DNA from: Embiotoca jacksoni
Taxonomy: Eukaryota; Chordata; Actinopteri; Embiotocidae
DNA: 64,000 nucleotides
Direction of reading: 5' to 3'
Assembly (NCBI GenBank): GCA_022577435.1
Contig: JAKOON010000107.1
Span: 22,501-86,500, forward strand
The position numbers and the translations under genes were made by a program. Positions 38,444 to 51,429 of this stretch are shown here, piece after piece. The stretch's first letter is position 1. Every line of letters starts with the position of its first letter. The notes below the pieces were generated by a model, which was not told the DNA's origin, ran no database searches, and saw only the letters and a program-made list of their open reading frames with translations.

Positions 38444-41400
38444 CATAGGAATCGCTGGAGGAAGTTTTAACGTAGGAATCGCTGGAGGACGTTTTAACGT
38501 AGGAATCGCTGGAGGACATTTTAACGTATGAATCGCTGGAGGACGTTTTAACGTAGGAATCGCTGGAGGACGTTTTAACGTACGTATCGCTGGAGGACGT
38601 TTTAACGTACGAATCGCTGGAGGACGTTTGAACGTACGAATCGCTGGAGGACGTTTCAACGTAGGAATCGCTGGAGGACGTTTTAACACACGAATCGCTG
38701 GAGGAAGTTTTAACGTAGGAATCGCTGGAGAGCATTTTAACGTAGGAATCGCTGGAGGAAGTTTTAACGTAGGAATCGCTGGAGGACGTTTTAACGTAGG
38801 AATCGCTGGAGGATGTTTTAACGTACGAATCGCTGGAGAGCATTTTAACGAAGGAATCGCTGGAGGAAGTTTTAACGTAGGAATCGCTGGAGGATGTTTT
38901 AATGTACGAATCGCTGGAGAGCATTTTAACGTAGGAATCGCTGGAGGAAGTTTTAACGTAGGAATCGCAGGAGGACGTTTTAACGTAGGAATCGCTGGAG
39001 GAAGTTTTAACGTATGAATCGCTGGAGGACGTTTTAACGTATGAATCGCTGGAGGACGTTTTAACGTAGGAATCGCTGGAGGACGTTTTAACGTACGAAT
39101 CGCTGGAGGACGTTTTAACGTACGAATCGCTGGAGAGCATTTTAACGTAGGAATCGCTGGAGGAAGTTTTAACGTAGGAATCGCTGGAGGACGTTTTAAC
39201 GTTGGAATCGCTGGAGGAAGGTTTAACGTACGAATCGCTGGAGGAAGTTTTAACGTAGGAATCGCTGGAGGAAGTTTTAACGTACGAATCGCTGGAGGAA
39301 GTTTTAACGTATGAATCGCTGGAGGAAGTTTTAACGTAGGAATCGCCGGAGGACGTTTTAACGTAGGAATCGCCGGAGGAAGTTTTAACGTATGAATCGC
39401 CGGAGGAAGTTTTAACGTATGAATCGCCGGAGTAAGTTTTAACGTATGAATCGCCGGAGGAAGTTTTAACGTAGGAATCGCTGGAGGAAGTTTTAATGTA
39501 GGAATCGCTGGAGGACGTTTTAACGTATGAATCGCCGGAGGAAGTTTTAACGTATGAATCGCCGGAGGAAGTTTTAACGTATGAATCGCTGGAGGAAGTT
39601 TTAACGTACGAATCGCTGGAGGAAGTTTTAGCATAGGAATCGCTGGAGGACGTTTTAACGTATGAATCGCCGGAGGAAGTTTTAACGTATGAATCGCCGG
39701 AGGAAGTTTTAACGTATGAATCGCTGGAGGACGTTTTAACGTACGAATCGCTGGAGGACGTTTTAACGTACGAATCGCTGGAGAGCATTTTAACGTAGGA
39801 ATCGCTGGAGGAAGTTTTAACGTAGGAATCGCTGGAGGACGTTTTAACGTTGGAATCGCTGGAGGAAGGTTTAACGTACGAATCGCTGGAGGAAGTTTTA
39901 ACGTAGGAATCGCTGGAGGAAGTTTTAACGTACGAATCGCTGGAGGAAGTTTTAACGTAGGAATCGCTGGAGGAAGTTTTAACGTACGAATCGCTGGAGG
40001 AAGTTTTAACGTAGGAATCGCTGGAGGAAGTTTTAACGTAGGAATCGCTGGAGGAAGTTTTCACGTATGAATCGCTGGAGGAAGTTTTAACGTAGGAATC
40101 GCTGGAGGACGTTTTAACGTAGGAATCGCTGGAGGAAGTTTTAACGTATGAATCGCCGGAGGAAGTTTTAACGTATGAATCGCCGGAGGAAGTTTTAACG
40201 TATGAATCGCTGGAGGAAGTTTTAACGTACGAATCGCTGGAGGAAGTTTTAGCATAGGAATCGCTGGAGGAAGTTTTAACGTAGGAATCGCTGGAGGACG
40301 TTTTAACGTAGGAATCGCTGGAGGACATTTTAACGTATGAATCGCTGGAGGACGTTTTAACGTAGGAATCGCTGGAGGACGTTTTAACGTACGTATCGCT
40401 GGAGGACGTTTGAACGTACGAATCGCTGGAGGACGTTTCAACGTAGGAATCGCTGGAGGACGTTTTAACACACGAATCGCTGGAGGAAGTTTTAACGTAG
40501 GAATCGCTGGAGAGCATTTTAACGTAGGAATCGCTGGAGGAAGTTTTAACGTAGGAATCGCTGGAGGACGTTTTAACGTAGGAATCGCTGGAGGATGTTT
40601 TAACGTACGAATCGCTGGAGAGCATTTTAACGAAGGAATCGCTGGAGGAAGTTTTAACGTAGGAATCGCTGGAGGATGTTTTAATGTACGAATCGCTGGA
40701 GAGCATTTTAACGTAGGAATCGCTGGAGGAAGTTTTAACGTAGGAATCGCAGGAGGACGTTTTAACGTAGGAATCGCTGGAGGAAGTTTTAACGTATGAA
40801 TCGCTGGAGGACGTTTTAACGTATGAATCGCTGGAGGACGTTTTAACGTAGGAATCGCTGGAGGACGTTTTAACGTACGAATCGCTGGAGGACGTTTTAA
40901 CGTACGAATCGCTGGAGAGCATTTTAACGTAGGAATCGCTGGAGGAAGTTTTAACGTAGGAATCGCTGGAGGACGTTTTAACGTTGGAATCGCTGGAGGA
41001 AGGTTTAACGTACGAATCGCTGGAGGAAGTTTTAACGTAGGAATCGCTGGAGGAAGTTTTAACGTACGAATCGCTGGAGGAAGTTTTAACGTATGAATCG
41101 CTGGAGGAAGTTTTAACGTAGGAATCGCCGGAGGACGTTTTAACGTAGGAATCGCCGGAGGAAGTTTTAACGTATGAATCGCCGGAGGAAGTTTTAACGT
41201 ATGAATCGCCGGAGTAAGTTTTAACGTATGAATCGCCGGAGGAAGTTTTAACGTAGGAATCGCTGGAGGAAGTTTTAATGTAGGAATCGCTGGAGGACGT
41301 TTTAACGTATGAATCGCCGGAGGAAGTTTTAACGTATGAATCGCCGGAGGAAGTTTTAACGTATGAATCGCTGGAGGAAGTTTTAACGTACGAATCGCTG

Positions 41401-42450
41401 GAGGAAGTTTTAGCATAGGAATCGCTGGAGGAAGTTTTAACGTAGGAATCGCTGGAGGACGTTTTAACGTAGGAATCGCTGGAGGACATTTTAACGTATG
41501 AATCGCTGGAGGACGTTTTAACGTAGGAATCGCTGGAGGACGTTTTAACGTACGTATCGCTGGAGGACGTTTTAACGTACGAATCGCTGGAGGACGTTTG
41601 AACGTACGAATCGCTGGAGGACGTTTTAACGTAGGAATCGCTGGAGGACGTTTTAACACACGAATCGCTGGAGGAAGTTTTAACGTAGGAATCGCTGGAG
41701 AGCATTTTAACGTAGGAATCGCTGGAGGAAGTTTTAACGTAGGAATCGCTGGAGGACGTTTTAACGTAGGAATCGCTGGAGGATGTTTTAACGTACGAAT
41801 CGCTGGAGAGCATTTTAACGAAGGAATCGCTGGAGGAAGTTTTAACGTAGGAATCGCTGGAGGATGTTTTAACGTACGAATCGCTGGAGAGCATTTTAAC
41901 GTAGGAATCGCTGGAGGAAGTTTTAACGTAGGAATCGCAGGAGGACGTTTTAACGTAGGAATCGCTGGAGGACGTTTTAACGTATGAATCGCTGGAGGAC
42001 GTTTTAACGTATGAATCGCTGGAGGACGTTTTAACGTAGGAATCGCTGGAGGACGTTTTAACGTACGAATCGCTGGAGGACGTTTTAACGTACGAATCGC
42101 TGGAGAGCATTTTAACGTAGGAATCGCTGGAGGAAGTTTTAACGTAGGAATCGCTGGAGGACGTTTTAACGTTGGAATCGCTGGAGGAAGGTTTAACGTA
42201 CGAATCGCTGGAGGAAGTTTTAACGTAGGAATCGCTGGAGGAAGTTTTAACGTACGAATCGCTGGAGGAAGTTTTAACGTATGAATCGCTGGAGGAAGTT
42301 TTAACGTAGGAATCGCCGGAGGACGTTTTAACGTAGGAATCGCCGGAGGAAGTTTTAACGTTTGAATCGCCGGAGGAAGTTTTAACGTATGAATCGCCGG
42401 AGTAAGTTTTAACGTATGAATCGCCGTAGGAAGTTTTAACGTAGGAATCG
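38252..42450. repeat. Three nested copies at 66- and 44-unit spacing
   Basis: A tract running from TTTTAGCATAGG through GTACGTATC, GTTTGAACG, AACACACG and AACGAAGG to a GTTGGAATC marker occurs three times. The GTTTGAACG units are at about 38628, 40410 and 41598, spaced 1,782 bp (66 units) and 1,188 bp (44 units). The GTTGGAATC units at 39202, 40984 and 42172 have the same spacings. Both are multiples of 22 units. The second copy lacks one unit just before GTTTGAACG, so the upstream offset is 1,809 bp (67 units; TTTTCACG at 38252 and 40061). Confidence 0.82.
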
Positions 42451-43515
42451 CTGGAGGAAGTTTTAACGTAGGAATCGCTGGAGGACGTTTTAACGTATGA
42501 ATCGCTGGAGGAAGTTTTAACGTAGGAATCGCTGGAGGACGTTTTAACGTACGAATCGCTGGAGGACGTTTTAACGTACGAATCGCTGGAGAGCATTTTA
42601 ACGTAGGAATCGCTGGAGGAAGTTTTAACGTAGGAATCGCTGGAGGACGTTTTAACGTTGGAATCGCTGGAGGAAGGTTTAACGTGCGAATCGCTGGAGG
42701 AAGTTTTAACGTAGGAATCGCTGGAGGAAGTTTTAACGTACGAATCGCTGGAGGAAGTTTTAACGTAGGAATCGCTGGAGGAAGTTTTAACGTAGGAATC
42801 GCTGGAGGAAGTTTTAACGTACGAATCGCTGGAGGACGTTTTAACGTAGGAATCGCTGGAGGACGTTTTAACGTACGTATCGCTGGAGGACGTTTTAACG
42901 TACGAATCGCTGGAGGACGTTTGAACGTACGAATCGCTGGAGGACGTTTTAACGTAGGAATCGCTGGAGGACGTTTTAACACACGAATCGCTGGAGGAAG
43001 TTTTAACGTAGGAATCGCTGGAGAGCATTTTAACGTAGGAATCGCTGGAGGAAGTTTTAACGTAGGAATCGCTGGAGGACGTTTTAACGTAGGAATCGCT
43101 GGAGGATGTTTTAACGTACGAATCGCTGGAGAGCATTTTAACGAAGGAATCGCTGGAGGAAGTTTTAACGTAGGAATCGCTGGAGGATGTTTTAACGTAC
43201 GAATCGCTGGAGAGCATTTTAACGTAGGAATCGCTGGAGGAAGTTTTAACGTAGGAATCGCTGGAGGACGTTTTAACGTAGGAATCGCTGGAGGAAGTTT
43301 TAACGTAGGAATCGCTGGAGGATGTTTTAACGTGGGAATCGCTGGAGAACGTTTTAACATACGAATCGCTGGAGGAAGTTTTAACGTAGGAATCGCTGGA
43401 GAGCATTTTAACGTAGGAATCGCTGGAGGAAGTTTTAACGTAGGAATCGCTGGTGGACGTTTTAACGTATGAATCGCTGGAGGAAGTTTTAACGTAGGAA
43501 TCGCTGGAGGACGTT

Positions 43516-43539
43516 TTAACATATGAATCGCTGGACGTT
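43516..43539. repeat. 24-bp variant unit 4
   Basis: The same short unit (AACATATG and CGCTGGACG), preceded by a TAGG-GGACG unit and followed by a GGACATT unit. It is the first in block C, 17.6 kb from unit 3. Confidence 0.95.
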
Positions 43540-45510
43540 TTAACGTATGAATCGCTGGAGGACATTTTAACGTATGAATCGCTGGAGGACGTTTTAACGT
43601 AGGAATCGCTGGAGGACGTTTTAACGTACGTATCGCTGGAGGACGTTTTAACGTACGAATCGCTGGAGAACGTTTTAACGTACGAATCGCTGGAGGACGT
43701 TTTAACGTAGGAATCGCTGGAGGACGTTTTAACATACGAATCGCTGGAGGAAGTTTTAACGTAGGAATCGCTGGAGAGCATTTTAACGTAGGAATCGCTG
43801 GAGGAAGTTTGAACGTATGAATCGCTGGAGGACGTTTTAACGTATGAATCGCTGGAGGAAGTTTTAACATAGGAATCGCTGGAGGAAGTTTTAACGTAGG
43901 AATCGCTGGAGGACGTTTTAACGTATGAATCGCTGGAGGACATTTTAACGTATGATTCGCTGGAGGACGTTTTAACGTATGAATCGCCGGAGGAAGTTTT
44001 AACGTATGAATCGCCGGAGGAAGTTTTAACGTAGGAATCGCTGGAGAGCATTTTAACGTAGGAATCGCTGGAGGAAGTTTTAACGTAGGAATCGCTGGAG
44101 GACGTTTTAACGTATGAATCGCTGGAGGACGTTTTAACGTAGGAATCGCTGGAGAACGTTTTAACGTAGGAATCGCTGGAGGACGTTTTAACGTATGAAT
44201 CGCTGGAGGAAGTTTTAATGTAGGAATCGCTGGAGGACGTTTTAACGTATGAATCGCTGGAGGAAGTTTTAACGTAGGAATCGCCGGAGGACGTTTTAAC
44301 GTATGAATCGCCGGAGGAAGTTTTAACGTATGAATCGCCGGAGGAAGTTTTAATGTAGGAATCGCTGGAGGACGTTTTAACGTATGAATCGCTGGAGGAA
44401 GTTTTAATGTAGGAATCGCTGGAGGACGTTTTAACGTATGAATCGCTGGAGGAAGTTTTAACGTAGGAATCGCTGGAGGACGTTTTAACGTATGAATCGC
44501 TGGAGGAAGTTTTAACGTAGGAATCGCTGGAGGACGTTTTAACGTACGAATCGCTGGAGGACGTTTTAACGTACGAATCGCTGGAGAGCATTTTAACGTA
44601 GGAATCGCTGGAGGAAGTTTTAACGTAGGAATCGCTGGAGGACGTTTTAACGTTGGAATCGCTGGAGGAAGGTTTAACGTACGAATCGCTGGAGGAAGTT
44701 TTAACGTAGGAATCGCTGGAGGAAGTTTTAACGTACGAATCGCTGGAGGAAGTTTTAACGTAGGAATCGCTGGAGGAAGTTTTAACGTAGGAATCGCTGG
44801 AGGAAGTTTTAACGTAGTAATCGCTGGAGGAAGTTTTAACGTACGAATCGCTGGAGGAAGTTTTAACGTAGGAATCGCTGGAGGAAGTTTTAACGTAGGA
44901 ATCGCTGGAGGAAGTTTTAACGTATGAATCGCCGGAGGAAGTTTTAATGTAGGAATCGCTGGAGGACGTTTTAACGTATGAATCGCTGGAGGAAGTTTTA
45001 ATGTAGGAATCGCTGGAGGACGTTTTAACGTATGAATCGCTGGAGGAAGTTTTAACGTAGGAATCGCTGGAGGACGTTTTAACGTATGAATCGCTGGAGG
45101 AAGTTTTAACGTAGGAATCGCTGGAGGACGTTTTAACGTACGAATCGCTGGAGGACGTTTTAACGTACGAATCGCTGGAGAGCATTTTAACGTAGGAATC
45201 GCTGGAGGAAGTTTTAACGTAGGAATCGCTGGAGGACGTTTTAACGTTGGAATCGCTGGAGGAAGGTTTAACGTACGAATCGCTGGAGGAAGTTTTAACG
45301 TAGGAATCGCTGGAGGAAGTTTTAACGTACGAATCGCTGGAGGAAGTTTTAACGTAGGAATCGCTGGAGGAAGTTTTAACGTAGGAATCGCTGGAGGAAG
45401 TTTTAACGTAGTAATCGCTGGAGGAAGTTTTAACGTAGGAATCGCTGGTGGACGTTTAAACGTATGAATCGCTGGAGGAAGTTTTAACGTAGGAATCGCT
45501 GGAGGACGTT

Positions 45511-45534
45511 TTAACATATGAATCGCTGGACGTT
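45511..45534. repeat. 24-bp variant unit 5
   Basis: Copied with its surroundings from unit 4 at an offset of 1,995 bp. The preceding region carries a GTTTAAAC change (45454) that unit 4's region lacks. Confidence 0.95.
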
Positions 45535-48500
45535 TTAACGTATGAATCGCTGGAGGACATTTTAACGTATGAATCGCTGGAGGACGTTTTAACGTAGGAA
45601 TCGCTGGAGGACGTTTTAACGTACGTATCGCTGGAGGACGTTTTAACGTACGAATCGCTGGAGAACGTTTTAACGTACGAATCGCTGGAGGACGTTTTAA
45701 CGTAGGAATCGCTGGAGGACGTTTTAACATACGAATCGCTGGAGGAAGTTTTAACGTAGGAATCGCTGGAGAGCATTTTAACGTAGGAATCGCTGGAGGA
45801 AGTTTGAACGTATGAATCGCTGGAGGACGTTTTAACGTATGAATCGCTGGAGGAAGTTTTAACATAGGAATCGCTGGAGGAAGTTTTAACGTAGGAATCG
45901 CTGGAGGACGTTTTAACGTATGAATCGCTGGAGGACATTTTAACGTATGATTCGCTGGAGGACGTTTTAACGTATGAATCGCCGGAGGAAGTTTTAACGT
46001 ATGAATCGCCGGAGGAAGTTTTAACGTAGGAATCGCTGGAGAGCATTTTAACGTAGGAATCGCTGGAGGAAGTTTTAACGTAGGAATCGCTGGAGAGCAT
46101 TTTAACGTAGGAATCGCTGGAGGAAGTTTTAACGTAGGAATCGCTGGAGGACGTTTTAACGTATGAATCGCTGGAGGACGTTTTAACGTAGGAATCGCTG
46201 GAGAACGTTTTAACGTAGGAATCGCTGGAGGACGTTTTAACGTATGAATCGCTGGAGGAAGTTTTAATGTAGGAATCGCTGGAGGACGTTTTAACGTATG
46301 AATCGCTGGAGGAAGTTTTAACGTAGGAATCGCCGGAGGACGTTTTAACGTATGAATCGCCGGAGGAAGTTTTAACGTATGAATCGCCGGAGGAAGTTTT
46401 AATGTAGGAATCGCTGGAGGACGTTTTAACGTATGAATCGCTGGAGGAAGTTTTAATGTAGGAATCGCTGGAGGACGTTTTAACGTATGAATCGCTGGAG
46501 GAAGTTTTAACGTAGGAATCGCTGGAGGACGTTTTAACGTATGAATCGCTGGAGGAAGTTTTAACGTAGGAATCGCTGGAGGACGTTTTAACGTACGAAT
46601 CGCTGGAGGACGTTTTAACGTACGAATCGCTGGAGAGCATTTTAACGTAGGAATCGCTGGAGGAAGTTTTAACGTAGGAATCGCTGGAGGACGTTTTAAC
46701 GTTGGAATCGCTGGAGGAAGGTTTAACGTACGAATCGCTGGAGGAAGTTTTAACGTAGGAATCGCTGGAGGAAGTTTTAACGTACGAATCGCTGGAGGAA
46801 GTTTTAACGTAGGAATCGCTGGAGGAAGTTTTAACGTAGGAATCGCTGGAGGAAGTTTTAACGTAGTAATCGCTGGAGGAAGTTTTAACGTAGGAATCAC
46901 TCGAGGACATTTTAACGTATGAATCGCTGGAGGAAGTTTTAACGTAGGAATCGCTGGAGGAATTTTCAACGTAGGAATCGCTGGAGGAAGTTTTAACGTA
47001 GGAATCGCTGGAGGAAGTTTTAACGTAGGAATCGCAGGAGGACGTTTTAACGTAGGAATCGCTGGAGGAAGTTTTAACGTATGAATCGCTGGAGGACGTT
47101 TTAACGTAGGAATCGCTGGAGGACGTTTTAACGTACGAATCGCTGGAGGACGTTTTAACGTACGAATCGCTGGAGAGCATTTTAACGTAGGAATCGCTGG
47201 AGGAAGTTTTAACGTAGGAATCGCTGGAGGACGTTTTAACGTTGGAATCGCTGGAGGAAGGTTTAACGTACGAATCGCTGGAGGAAGTTTTAACGTAGGA
47301 ATCGCTGGAGGAATTTTCAACGTAGGAATCGCTGGAGGAAGTTTTAACGTACGAATCGCTGGAGGAAGTTTTAACGTAGGAATCGCTGGAGGAAGTTTTA
47401 ACGTAGGAATCGCAGGAGGACGTTTTAACGTAGGAATCGCTGGAGGAAGTTTTAACGTATGAATCGCTGGAGGACGTTTTAACGTAGGAATCGCTGGAGG
47501 ACGTTTTAACGTACGAATCGCTGGAGGACGTTTTAACGTACGAATCGCTGGAGAGCATTTTAACGTAGGAATCGCTGGAGGAAGTTTTAACGTAGGAATC
47601 GCTGGAGGACGTTTTAACGTTGGAATCGCTGGAGGAAGGTTTAACGTACGAATCGCTGGAGGAAGTTTTAACGTAGGAATCGCTGGAGGAAGTTTTAACG
47701 TAGGAATCGCTGGAGGAAGTTTTAACGTAGGAATCGCTGGAGGAAGTTTTAACGTAGGAATCGCTGGAGGAAGTTTTAACGTAGGAATCGCTCGAGGACG
47801 TTTTAACGTATGAATCGCTGGAGGAATTTTTAACGTAGGAATCGCTGGAGGAATTTTCAACGTAGGAATCGCTGGAGGAAGTTTTAACATACGAATCGCT
47901 GGAGGAAGTTTTAACGTAGGAATCGCTGGAGGAAGTTTTAACGTAGGAATCGCAGGAGGACGTTTTAACGTAGGAATCGCTGGAGGAAGTTTTAACGTAT
48001 GAATCGCTGGAGGACGTTTTAACGTATGAATCGCTGGAGGACGTTTTAACGTAGGAATCGCTGGAGGACGTTTTAACGTACGAATCGCTGGAGGACGTTT
48101 TAACGTACGAATCGCTGGAGAGCATTTTAACGTAGGAATCGCTGGAGGAAGTTTTAACGTAGGAATCGCTGGAGGACGTTTTAACGTTGGAATCGCTGGA
48201 GGAAGGTTTAACGTACGAATCGCTGGAGGAAGTTTTAACGTATGAATCGCAGGAGGAAGTTTTAACGTATGAATCGCCGGAGGAAGTTTTAACGTATGAA
48301 TCGCTGGAGGAAGTTTTAACGTACGAATCGCTGGAGGAAGTTTTAGCATAGGAATCGCTGGAGGAAGTTTTAACGTAGGAATCGCTGGAGGACGTTTTAA
48401 CGTAGGAATCGCTGGAGGACATTTTAACGTATGAATCGCTGGAGGACGTTTTAACGTAGGAATCGCTGGAGGACGTTTTAACGTACGTATCGCTGGAGGA

Positions 48501-51429
48501 CGTTTTAACGTACGAATCGCTGGAGGACGTTTGAACGTACGAATCGCTGGAGGACGTTTTAACGTAGGAATCGCTGGAGGACGTTTTAACACACGAATCG
48601 CTGGAGGAAGTTTTAACGTAGGAATCGCTGGAGAGCATTTTAACGTAGGAATCGCTGGAGGAAGTTTTAACGTAGGAATCGCTGGAGGACGTTTTAACGC
48701 ACGAATCGCTGGAGGACGTTTTAACGTACGAATCGCTGGAGAGCATTTTAACGTAGGAATCGCTGGAGGAAGTTTTAACGTAGGAATCGCTGGAGGACGT
48801 TTTAACGTTGGAATCGCTGGAGGAAGGTTTAACGTACGAATCGCTGGAGGAAGTTTTAACGTAGGAATCGCTGGAGGAAGTTTTAACGTACGAATCGCTG
48901 GAGGAAGTTTTAACGTAGGAATCGCTGGAGGAAGTTTTAACGTAGGAATCGCTGGAGGAAGTTTTAACGTAGTAATCGCTGGAGGAAGTTTTAACGTAGG
49001 AATCGCTCGAGGACGTTTTAACGTATGAATCGCTGGAGGAAGTTTTAACGTAGGAATCGCTGGAGGAATTTTCAACGTAGGAATCGCTGGAGGAAGTTTT
49101 AACGTACGAATCGCTGGAGGAAGTTTTAACGTAGGAATCGCTGGAGGAAGTTTTAACGTAGGAATCGCAGGAGGACGTTTTAACGTAGGAATCGCTGGAG
49201 GAAGTTTTAACGTATGAATCGCTGGAGGACGTTTTAACGTATGAATCGCTGGAGGACGTTTTAACGTAGGAATCGCTGGAGGACGTTTTAACGTACGAAT
49301 CGCTGGAGGACGTTTTAACGTACGAATCGCTGGAGAGCATTTTAACGTAGGAATCGCTGGAGGAAGTTTTAACGTAGGAATCGCTGGAGGACGTTTTAAC
49401 GTTGGAATCGCTGGAGGAAGGTTTAACGTACGAATCGCTGGAGGAAGTTTTAACGTAGGAATCGCTGGAGGAAGTTTTAACGTAGGAATCGCTGGAGGAA
49501 GTTTTAACGTAGGAATCGCTGGAGGAAGTTTTAACGTAGGAATCGCTGGAGGAAGTTTTAACGTAGGAATCGCTCGAGGACGTTTTAACGTATGAATCGC
49601 TGGAGGAATTTTTAACGTAGGAATCGCTGGAGGAATTTTCAACGTAGGAATCGCTGGAGGAAGTTTTAACATACGAATCGCTGGAGGAAGTTTTAACGTA
49701 GGAATCGCTGGAGGAAGTTTTAACGTAGGAATCGCAGGAGGACGTTTTAACGTAGGAATCGCTGGAGGAAGTTTTAACGTATGAATCGCTGGAGGACGTT
49801 TTAACGTATGAATCGCTGGAGGACGTTTTAACGTAGGAATCGCTGGAGGACGTTTTAACGTACGAATCGCTGGAGGACGTTTTAACGTACGAATCGCTGG
49901 AGAGCATTTTAACGTAGGAATCGCTGGAGGAAGTTTTAACGTAGGAATCGCTGGAGGACGTTTTAACGTTGGAATCGCTGGAGGAAGGTTTAACGTACGA
50001 ATCGCTGGAGGAAGTTTTAACGTATGAATCGCCGGAGGAAGTTTTAACGTATGAATCGCCGGAGGAAGTTTTAACGTATGAATCGCTGGAGGAAGTTTTA
50101 ACGTACGAATCGCTGGAGGAAGTTTTAGCATAGGAATCGCTGGAGGAAGTTTTAACGTAGGAATCGCTGGAGGACGTTTTAACGTAGGAATCGCTGGAGG
50201 ACATTTTAACGTATGAATCGCTGGAGGACGTTTTAACGTAGGAATCGCTGGAGGACGTTTTAACGTACGTATCGCTGGAGGACGTTTTAACGTACGAATC
50301 GCTGGAGGACGTTTGAACGTACGAATCGCTGGAGGACGTTTTAACGTAGGAATCGCTGGAGGACGTTTTAACACACGAATCGCTGGAGGAAGTTTTAACG
50401 TAGGAATCGCTGGAGAGCATTTTAACGTAGGAATCGCTGGAGGAAGTTTTAACGTAGGAATCGCTGGAGGACGTTTTAACGTAGGAATCGCTGGAGGATG
50501 TTTTAACGTACGAATCGCTGGAGAGCATTTTAACGAAGGAATCGCTGGAGGAAGTTTTAACGTAGGAATCGCTGGAGGATGTTTTAACGTACGAATCGCT
50601 GGAGAGCATTTTAACGTAGGAATCGCTGGAGGAAGTTTTAACGTAGGAATCGCAGGAGGACGTTTTAACGTAGGAATCGCTGGAGGAAGTTTTAACGTAT
50701 GAATCGCTGGAGGACGTTTTAACGTATGAATCGCTGGAGGACGTTTTAACGTAGGAATCGCTGGAGGACGTTTTAACGTACGAATCGCTGGAGGACGTTT
50801 TAACGTACGAATCGCTGGAGAGCATTTTAACGTAGGAATCGCTGGAGGAAGTTTTAACGTAGGAATCGCTGGAGGACGTTTTAACGTTGGAATCGCTGGA
50901 GGAAGGTTTAACGTACGAATCGCTGGAGGAAGTTTTAACGTAGGAATCGCTGGAGGAAGTTTTAACGTACGAATCGCTGGAGGAAGTTTTAACGTATGAA
51001 TCGCCGGAGTAAGTTTTAACGTATGAATCGCCGGAGGAAGTTTTAACGTAGGAATCGCTGGAGAGCATTTTAACGTAGGAATCGCTGGAGGAAGTTTTAA
51101 TGTAGGAATCGCTGGAGGACGTTTTAACGTATGAATCGCTGGAGGAAGTTTTAACGTAGGAATCGCTGGAGGACGTTTTAACGTACGAATCGCTGGAGGA
51201 CGTTTTAACGTACGAATCGCTGGAGGAAGGTTTAACGTACGAATCGCTGGAGGAAGTTTTAACGTAGGAATCGCTGGAGGAAGTTTTAACGTACGAATCG
51301 CTGGAGGAAGTTTTAACGTAGGAATCGCTGGAGGACGTTTTAACGTACGAATCGCTGGAGGAAGTTTTAACGTAGGAATCGCTGGAGGAAGTTTTAATGT
51401 AGGAATCGCTGGAGGAAGTTTTCACGTAT

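Larger units (their letters stand above)
43440..47250. repeat. 1,995-bp-spaced tandem pair
   Basis: The tract starting with GCTGGTGGACG, then the 24-bp unit, GTTTGAACG, GTATGATTCG and GCCGGAG units, occurs at 43,440 and again at 45,436. The offset is 1,995 bp (74 units, one of 24 bp). From about 46,080 the second copy has two extra units (a GAGAGCATT unit and a TAGG unit), so later markers are 2,049 bp apart (GTTGGAATC at 44653 and 46702). Confidence 0.78.

Noticed and set aside
34398..45185. A 3,595-codon minus-strand ORF of SSSDSYVKT repeats as a giant serine-rich structural or adhesive protein
   Set aside because: An open frame is automatic when the unit is nine codons without a stop. The neighbouring minus-strand frame is just as open, 17 stops interrupt the frame over the window, the ATG starts are repeat variants, and no signal peptide or unique terminal domain exists.
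45409..45420. GTAGTAATC units (also near 44,815, 46,864, 48,969 and 53,800) as stop codons in the serine frame
   Set aside because: On the minus strand they read GAT TAC TAC, a Ser-to-Tyr change, not a stop.
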